64,000 nucleotides of DNA from positions 930,001 through 994,000 of the forward strand of contig NZ_JAGS01000001.1 in NCBI RefSeq assembly GCF_000526775.1. Reading direction: 5' to 3'. The notes beneath the pieces are model-generated. The model was not told the DNA's origin and searched no databases. It saw only the letters and a program-made list of their open reading frames with translations. Position numbers and translations under genes: made by a program. Origin of the DNA: Ruminococcus albus AD2013 (GTDB lineage: Bacteria; Bacillota; Clostridia; Oscillospirales; Ruminococcaceae). Shown piece after piece: positions 59,972 to 64,000 of the stretch (positions within the stretch are counted from its first letter, which is position 1; the number at the start of each line of letters is the position of its first letter).

Positions 59972-60793
59972 CTACCTGTATCTGCTGTCGACCTGCCATG
60001 GCATTGGCTCAAGCATCACTACTACAGGAATTTCACACGAAGAATATGTTATGCTGTCATCACTTGCATGGATACTTCCCTTATCGACAATGCCCTCGTC
60101 CTCAAGCTGTCGGAGACATTCAAGCATCTTCTCTTTTTTGCCTCCGGTATCCATTGCCTTGAAGTCTTCGGACGCCTGCAGTTCATTTATCTTGTTTCTT
60201 GCAGAATCCATTTTTTTCAGTTCTTTATCGGTAAAGCTCTCGTAAACAAATATCTCCGCGGTGTTTGTTCTGTGTTCGGTAGTACCGTCGATATAACGAG
60301 CATAAAAACGGTATTTCCTGTCCTCTGATACGTCTGGGTCGGCGGGAAAAGTATCATCTAACTTATAACGCAGGCTGTACCACGCATCACCCATTATATC
60401 ATCGCCTGACTTTTCAAATTCTCCATTATCCAGCATCACGCCGATAACTTGGGCTGTATCAGCATCGATAAGCTCGACTTTCTGTGCGTCAATGATATCG
60501 CGGGCAACGAATATTACCTCGCTGTCATCGACACCAATCTTGATATCCCTTTTATCGGTAAAAAGCGCAAGGTCTTCAACGCTCTCTGTGAACTGTTCTT
60601 CAGGAATATCAACTGTCGATTCTTCTGTTTCAACAGCGCTTTCGGTTACTTCAAGCACTTCGGAAGATACCGGTGTATCAACGGACTTACTTTGTGCCGC
60701 TGAACTTGCATCTTCTTTATTATCACCTGTTCCGCACCCTGACAGGATCACTGTCATCAGTGCCGATAAAACAGCTATTGTTTTCATTTTCAT
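59972..60793 (-). CDS. Lipoprotein of unknown function
   Basis: A 273-residue lipoprotein: signal with lipobox LSGC (cleavage before C20). A Ser/Glu-rich linker runs to ~75, then two beta-type domains (KRDIKIGVDDSEVIFVARDII and YRFYARYIDGTTEHRTNTAEIFVYESF), and a C-terminal helical stretch. Family not recognised. AAGGAGG site and own promoter. The adjacent lspA-processed class is expected. Confidence 0.72.
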   Translation of the reverse strand: MKMKTIAVLSALMTVILSGCGTGDNKEDASSAAQSKSVDTPVSSEVLEVTESAVETEESTVDIPEEQFTESVEDLALFTDKRDIKIGVDDSEVIFVARDIIDAQKVELIDADTAQVIGVMLDNGEFEKSGDDIMGDAWYSLRYKLDDTFPADPDVSEDRKYRFYARYIDGTTEHRTNTAEIFVYESFTDKELKKMDSARNKINELQASEDFKAMDTGGKKEKMLECLRQLEDEGIVDKGSIHASDDSITYSSCEIPVVVMLEPMPWQVDSRYR

Positions 60794-60823
60794 GTTTTTG
60801 CCTCCTTCATTAATATATTAATA

Positions 60824-60852
60824 AAGATAACATAAATCACTCTGAAAGTCAA
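60824..60852 (-). promoter_or_regulatory. Promoter of the lipoprotein gene
   Basis: TTGACT (60852-60847), 17 bases, TATCTT (60829-60824) on the minus strand; the -10 is weak. A 14-base palindrome ATTAATATATTAAT follows. Confidence 0.5.
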
Positions 60853-60941
60853 GTAATTATCCTACGATAACCGTACCTGAAAATATGTTCTGCTTTACAA
60901 AAAAGATTTATTTTTTGAAATAAAATATACTCATATCGCTG

Positions 60942-60970
60942 TTGACATTTTTCCCGAAAAGGGTTATAAT
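60942..60970 (+). promoter_or_regulatory. aspS promoter
   Basis: TTGACA (60942-60947), 17 bases, TATAAT (60965-60970), an exact consensus; the spacer holds CCCGAAAAGGG. Confidence 0.85.
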
Positions 60971-61015
60971 ATATAAGTATGTAAAATCTTATCCGAAACG
61001 GGAGGAATTTATTAA

Positions 61016-62350
61016 ATGAACAGAACATACATAAAAGACGTTAAAGAGCATCTTGGCGAGACCATAAAGGTCCAGGGCTTTGTTGAGAATTACAGAAATG
61101 CCCGTGCTATGGCTTTTATCGTCGTTAAGGACATTACAGGCAAATTACAGGTAACTGTTGAAAAGGAGAAGCACCCCGAGCTCAATGAAAAGCTCGATTC
61201 ACTGACAGGCGATTCCGTTGTTACCATTATCGGTCAGGTATTCGAGAATGACTACGTAAAACTGGGCGGTCTGGAAATGATACCCGAGGATATAATCCCC
61301 GAAAGCATCGCTGACGCTATCCCAATAGCAAGAAAAGAGATCCCTGCTACAAAGAAGAAAAAGGCTGTTGAACGTTCAAGCATCGATCAGCGTATCGACT
61401 ACCGTTGGATAGACTTGCGTACCGATGAGAACCAGCTGATGTTCAAGGCACAGACCGTTATGGTAAATGCAATGAGAAATTTCCTGCTGGGCGAGAATTT
61501 CATCGAGATACACACCCCAAAGCTGATAGGTGCTGCTTCCGAGAGCGGTTCCAGCGTATTTGAGGTAAAATACTTCGACAGAAACGCATACCTTGCACAG
61601 AGCCCTCAGTTCTACAAGCAGATGGCAATGGCAAGCGGCTTTGAGCGTATCTTTGAGGTAGGACCTGTGTTCAGAGCTGAAAAGAGCTACACAAGTAAGC
61701 ACACAACCGAGTTCACAGGTTTCGATCTTGAATTCAGCTACATCAACGATTACAGAGATGTTATGGCTATGGAGGAGCAGCTCCTCAAGGCAGGTCTTTC
61801 CGCTGTTAAGGAAAAGTACGGCGATGAGATCAAGGAACTCTTCGGTCAGGATATAATCGTTCCCGAAACTCCCTTCCCTGTTGTAAAGCTTGCAGACCTT
61901 TACAAGGCGCTCGAAGAAGAGTTCGGCTACAAGGTACCCGAGGAAGAAAAGGGCGACCTCACCACCGACGCTGAAAAGCTCAGCTATGAGTGGGTCAAGA
62001 AGCACTACAACCACGAGTTCCTCTTTGTTACCGATTTTGATGCAGAGAAGCGTGCGTTCTATCATATGAGAGATGAAAAGGGCGTTCCTATGGGCTACGA
62101 CCTCATCTGGAGAGGTGTCGAGATCACCACCGGCGCACAGCGTGAGCACAGATATGAAGTTCTTAAGAAGCAGGCTGCAGAAAAGGGTCTGGATGAGGAT
62201 GTTAAGTTCTATCTTGAGTTCTTCAAGTATGGCTGTCCTCCTCACGGCGGTTTTGGTATCGGCGTTGACAGACTGACTATGCTGCTCCTTGGTCTGCACA
62301 TCAAGGAAGCTATGTTCATCTTCCGCGGTCCTAACAGACTGAATCCATAG
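61016..62350 (+). CDS. aspS: Aspartyl-tRNA synthetase, archaeal-type, probably non-discriminating
   Basis: 444 residues, much shorter than bacterial AspRS (~590) because the GAD insertion is missing. N-terminal OB-fold anticodon domain, then class II core: motif 2 FRAEKSYTSKHTTEF and motif 3 GFGIGVDRLTML. Archaeal-type enzymes often charge both tRNA-Asp and tRNA-Asn, with GatCAB correcting the latter. GGGAGG site; consensus promoter; single gene. Confidence 0.9.
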   Translation: MNRTYIKDVKEHLGETIKVQGFVENYRNARAMAFIVVKDITGKLQVTVEKEKHPELNEKLDSLTGDSVVTIIGQVFENDYVKLGGLEMIPEDIIPESIADAIPIARKEIPATKKKKAVERSSIDQRIDYRWIDLRTDENQLMFKAQTVMVNAMRNFLLGENFIEIHTPKLIGAASESGSSVFEVKYFDRNAYLAQSPQFYKQMAMASGFERIFEVGPVFRAEKSYTSKHTTEFTGFDLEFSYINDYRDVMAMEEQLLKAGLSAVKEKYGDEIKELFGQDIIVPETPFPVVKLADLYKALEEEFGYKVPEEEKGDLTTDAEKLSYEWVKKHYNHEFLFVTDFDAEKRAFYHMRDEKGVPMGYDLIWRGVEITTGAQREHRYEVLKKQAAEKGLDEDVKFYLEFFKYGCPPHGGFGIGVDRLTMLLLGLHIKEAMFIFRGPNRLNP

Positions 62351-62360
62351 TATAAAAATA

Positions 62361-62390
62361 AAGGCTCGTTCCTGTTCGGGAGCGAGCCTT
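62361..62390. terminator. Bidirectional terminator between aspS and the phosphoesterase gene
   Basis: AAGGCTCG/CGAGCCTT outer stem with extra inner pairing. TTTATTTTTA follows on the minus strand and GTTTGTTG on the plus strand. Confidence 0.72.
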
Positions 62391-62401
62391 GTTTGTTGTA
62401 T

Positions 62402-63100
62402 TCAGATCTTAACTATTTTATTAAAAAGCACGTTGAACCTTGGTTCGATCTCACTTGTCATATCCGTGTGATAATGTCCCGAGAACCATGCCTTGTAATC
62501 AATTTTTTTGCCTATATCTTCAAGAAATGCATTGAGCTTGTTGTCGGGATATTCGTTCTTCAGACCTAGTTTCACTGCTATCTCATGCTGTATAGATGAG
62601 GGTGCGCAATGGGTCAGGACATAGTCTGTTTTCCAATCATTTTTTTCAAGAGTAGCCAGAGCGTGAACATACTCTTCATCACTGGGAAGCTCCTGCTCCC
62701 ATATTGATGTACCTAATTCACGGAACTCCTTATCGTGAGATTCAGCGCCACCCATGGTGAAAAATTTCTTTCCCTGCAATTCAAACATTTCGCCCCGCTT
62801 CAGATGATAGATGCTGTTCCCGATCCTGTGAGCTTTTCCGCCGCAGTATTCCACTTCTTCAAAGGTTTCAAGCAAATCGAAATTCTCGTGATTGCCGTCG
62901 ATGAAAAGGGTGGTATATGGCTTCATATCCAGCCATTTCCGCCACCAGAGATCTTCCGCATCGTTATTCCAGACCAGACCAAAATCCCCCGCGATGATAA
63001 GAAAATCCTCCTTAGTCATCAGTTTCTGGACAAGGTTTGCCTTTGCGGAAAGCTTGCCAATATCCGTGCACCCATGGATATCACCCGTAACAAGTATCAT
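62402..63100 (-). CDS. Calcineurin-like metallophosphoesterase
   Basis: A 232-residue protein with GDIHGCTDI (~6), GDFGLVW (~38), DGNHENFDLL (~68), THCAP (~163) and GHYHTDMT (~209), the full metal-ligand set. The substrate is unknown; the small cytoplasmic members act on nucleotides or phosphodiesters. It lies 20 bases after the exonuclease gene. Confidence 0.85.
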   Translation of the reverse strand: MILVTGDIHGCTDIGKLSAKANLVQKLMTKEDFLIIAGDFGLVWNNDAEDLWWRKWLDMKPYTTLFIDGNHENFDLLETFEEVEYCGGKAHRIGNSIYHLKRGEMFELQGKKFFTMGGAESHDKEFRELGTSIWEQELPSDEEYVHALATLEKNDWKTDYVLTHCAPSSIQHEIAVKLGLKNEYPDNKLNAFLEDIGKKIDYKAWFSGHYHTDMTSEIEPRFNVLFNKIVKI

Positions 63101-63120
63101 TTTTCTCCCCCCGAAAAATC

Positions 63121-63873
63121 TTAAAACTCTATATCCAATTCAACAGGACAATGATCGCTGCCTTCTATATCTTTTAGTATCTTTGAATCCTTGACCTTGT
63201 CCATAAGCCTTTCTGAAACTACAAAATAGTCGATACGCCACCCCGCGTTGTTCTTTCTCGCATTGAACCTGTAGGACCACCATGAATAAGCTCCCGTAAC
63301 ATCGGGATAAAGTCTGCGGAAAGTATCAGCAAATCCCGCCGCAAGAAGCTCCGTGAATTTGCCGCGCTCCTGATCCGAGAAACCTGCATTGCCCGCATTG
63401 CTCTTTGGATTTTTAAGGTCTATCTCCTCGTGAGCAACATTGAGATCTCCGCAGTATACCACAGGTTTTTTCTTGTCAAGTTCCGAAAGATAGGCTCGCA
63501 TATCGTCCTCAAATTCCATACGATAGTCGATACGCTTCAGTTCGTTCTGCGCATTCGGTACATAACAGCACACAAAATAAAAATCCTCATATTCACAGGT
63601 GATAACCCTGCCCTCATCTGTATGAGTGCCGTTCAACCCGAATTTAACATCGAACGGTTCTTTCTTTGTATAAACCGCCGTACCCGAATAACCTTTCTTG
63701 ATCGCGCTATGGAAATACTTATGATACCCCTCGGGCGAAAAATCAGCCTGATCGGGCTGCATCTTAGTCTCCTGCATACAGAAGATATCAGCATCCGCAG
63801 CGGTGAAAAAATCACCGAAACCCTTTTGCAGGCAAGCCCTGAATCCATTAACGTTCCATGATATAAATTTCAT
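63121..63873 (-). CDS. Exodeoxyribonuclease III / AP endonuclease
   Basis: A 250-residue Xth/ExoA-type enzyme. It has SWNVNGFRAC (~5-14), MQETK (catalytic Glu), YCGDLNVAHEEIDL (Asp/Asn pair) and SDHCPVELDI at the end. It cleaves at abasic sites in base-excision repair, complementing the glycosylase at 57801. The ATG at 63873 (MKFISWNVNG) is chosen over a TTG at 63882. Confidence 0.94.
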   Translation of the reverse strand: MKFISWNVNGFRACLQKGFGDFFTAADADIFCMQETKMQPDQADFSPEGYHKYFHSAIKKGYSGTAVYTKKEPFDVKFGLNGTHTDEGRVITCEYEDFYFVCCYVPNAQNELKRIDYRMEFEDDMRAYLSELDKKKPVVYCGDLNVAHEEIDLKNPKSNAGNAGFSDQERGKFTELLAAGFADTFRRLYPDVTGAYSWWSYRFNARKNNAGWRIDYFVVSERLMDKVKDSKILKDIEGSDHCPVELDIEF

Positions 63874-63912
63874 AATACCCAACCCTTTCCGATGCGCACT
63901 ATTCTAATTTTT

Positions 63913-63941
63913 ATTATATCACATTATTTAACAAAAGTAAA
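63913..63941 (-). promoter_or_regulatory. Promoter of the exonuclease/phosphoesterase genes
   Basis: TTTACT (63941-63936), 17 bases, TATAAT (63918-63913) on the minus strand. Beyond it, 63942-64000 is AT-rich with nothing recognised. Confidence 0.65.
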
Positions 63942-64000
63942 GACTTCGGGCATTGCATATCATGTTAGTTTATTTTAAATTATATTTATAATAAACTCGA

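Noticed and set aside
61376..62299. 307-codon minus-strand ORF opposite aspS
   Set aside because: Antisense of a conserved synthetase core; composition of a shadow frame.
1..64000. tRNA, rRNA, tmRNA or SRP RNA genes
   Set aside because: No cloverleaf-type T-loop (GGTTCGA with matching arms) or known RNA core was found by eye; a tRNAscan or Rfam search would settle it.

Overview
The window is typical of an anaerobic, low-to-mid GC Firmicute of the Ruminococcus lineage (Oscillospiraceae, R. albus / R. flavefaciens-like). Reasons: a large secreted protein ends in a type I dockerin; there is a CotH/lamin-tail exoprotein; an NfnAB electron-bifurcating transhydrogenase is present; transketolase is split into two subunits; the aspartyl-tRNA synthetase is archaeal-type; and the clostridial ranthipeptide (SCIFF) precursor and maturase sit next to a TIGR04086-type membrane protein and yajC. 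Most of the window is ordinary chromosome with most genes on the minus strand. The species is inferred from gene content only.

Layout. 1-2.5 kb (minus): DnaD-domain protein, DnaI-type helicase loader and a membrane protein cut by the window edge. 2.7-4.1 kb: a convergent DUF218 (YdcF/SanA) gene and an HD-domain gene sharing one terminator. 4.2-9.0 kb (minus): an Lrp regulator, an aminotransferase (AlaR-AlaT-like pair), ispE, a zinc-ribbon membrane protein, a radical SAM protein and a small unknown, all closely packed. 9.3-13 kb: purL, divergent from a small protein plus an AAA ATPase. 14.7-26.1 kb: CotH exoprotein, ligA, and a 2091-residue dockerin protein with eight 74-residue repeats and an unusual regulatory leader. 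26.6-31.5 kb: yunB, split transketolase, HAD phosphatase, rluD, lspA. 31.5-35.7 kb: the divIVA-ylmH-sepF-yggS division cluster with an HlyD-like gene. 35.7-43.7 kb: hfq, miaA, mutL, mutS, a YlbF-family gene and miaB. An intact ISAs1-family insertion sequence (43842-45071) sits just upstream of the miaB promoter.

45.2-47.9 kb holds what looks like one complete transcription unit: SCIFF precursor (47 residues, six Cys), a structured spacer, the radical SAM maturase, a SUKH (SMI1/KNR4) protein overlapping it by one base, and a 117-residue unknown, followed by a terminator. 48-51.2 kb: TIGR04086-like membrane protein, yajC, nfnB, nfnA. 51.2-55.8 kb: a GHL10 lipoprotein, a large membrane protein that reads as a degenerate P1B-type ATPase, and rlmB. 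55.8-60.8 kb: small tail-anchored protein, an AT-rich stretch with clustered TTGAAAA motifs, a DUF6062-like protein, an Imm1-like protein, an OGG-type glycosylase, a PrsW-type protease with a prion-like tail, and a lipoprotein. 60.9-64 kb: aspS, a metallophosphoesterase and exonuclease III.

The strongest candidates for undescribed biology are the SCIFF-maturase-SUKH operon, the degenerate P-type ATPase, and the leader of the dockerin gene, which has a perfect palindrome filling the promoter spacer, a roughly 300-nt 5' UTR and a 20-codon upstream ORF. No tRNA, rRNA, CRISPR array or known riboswitch was recognised by eye.
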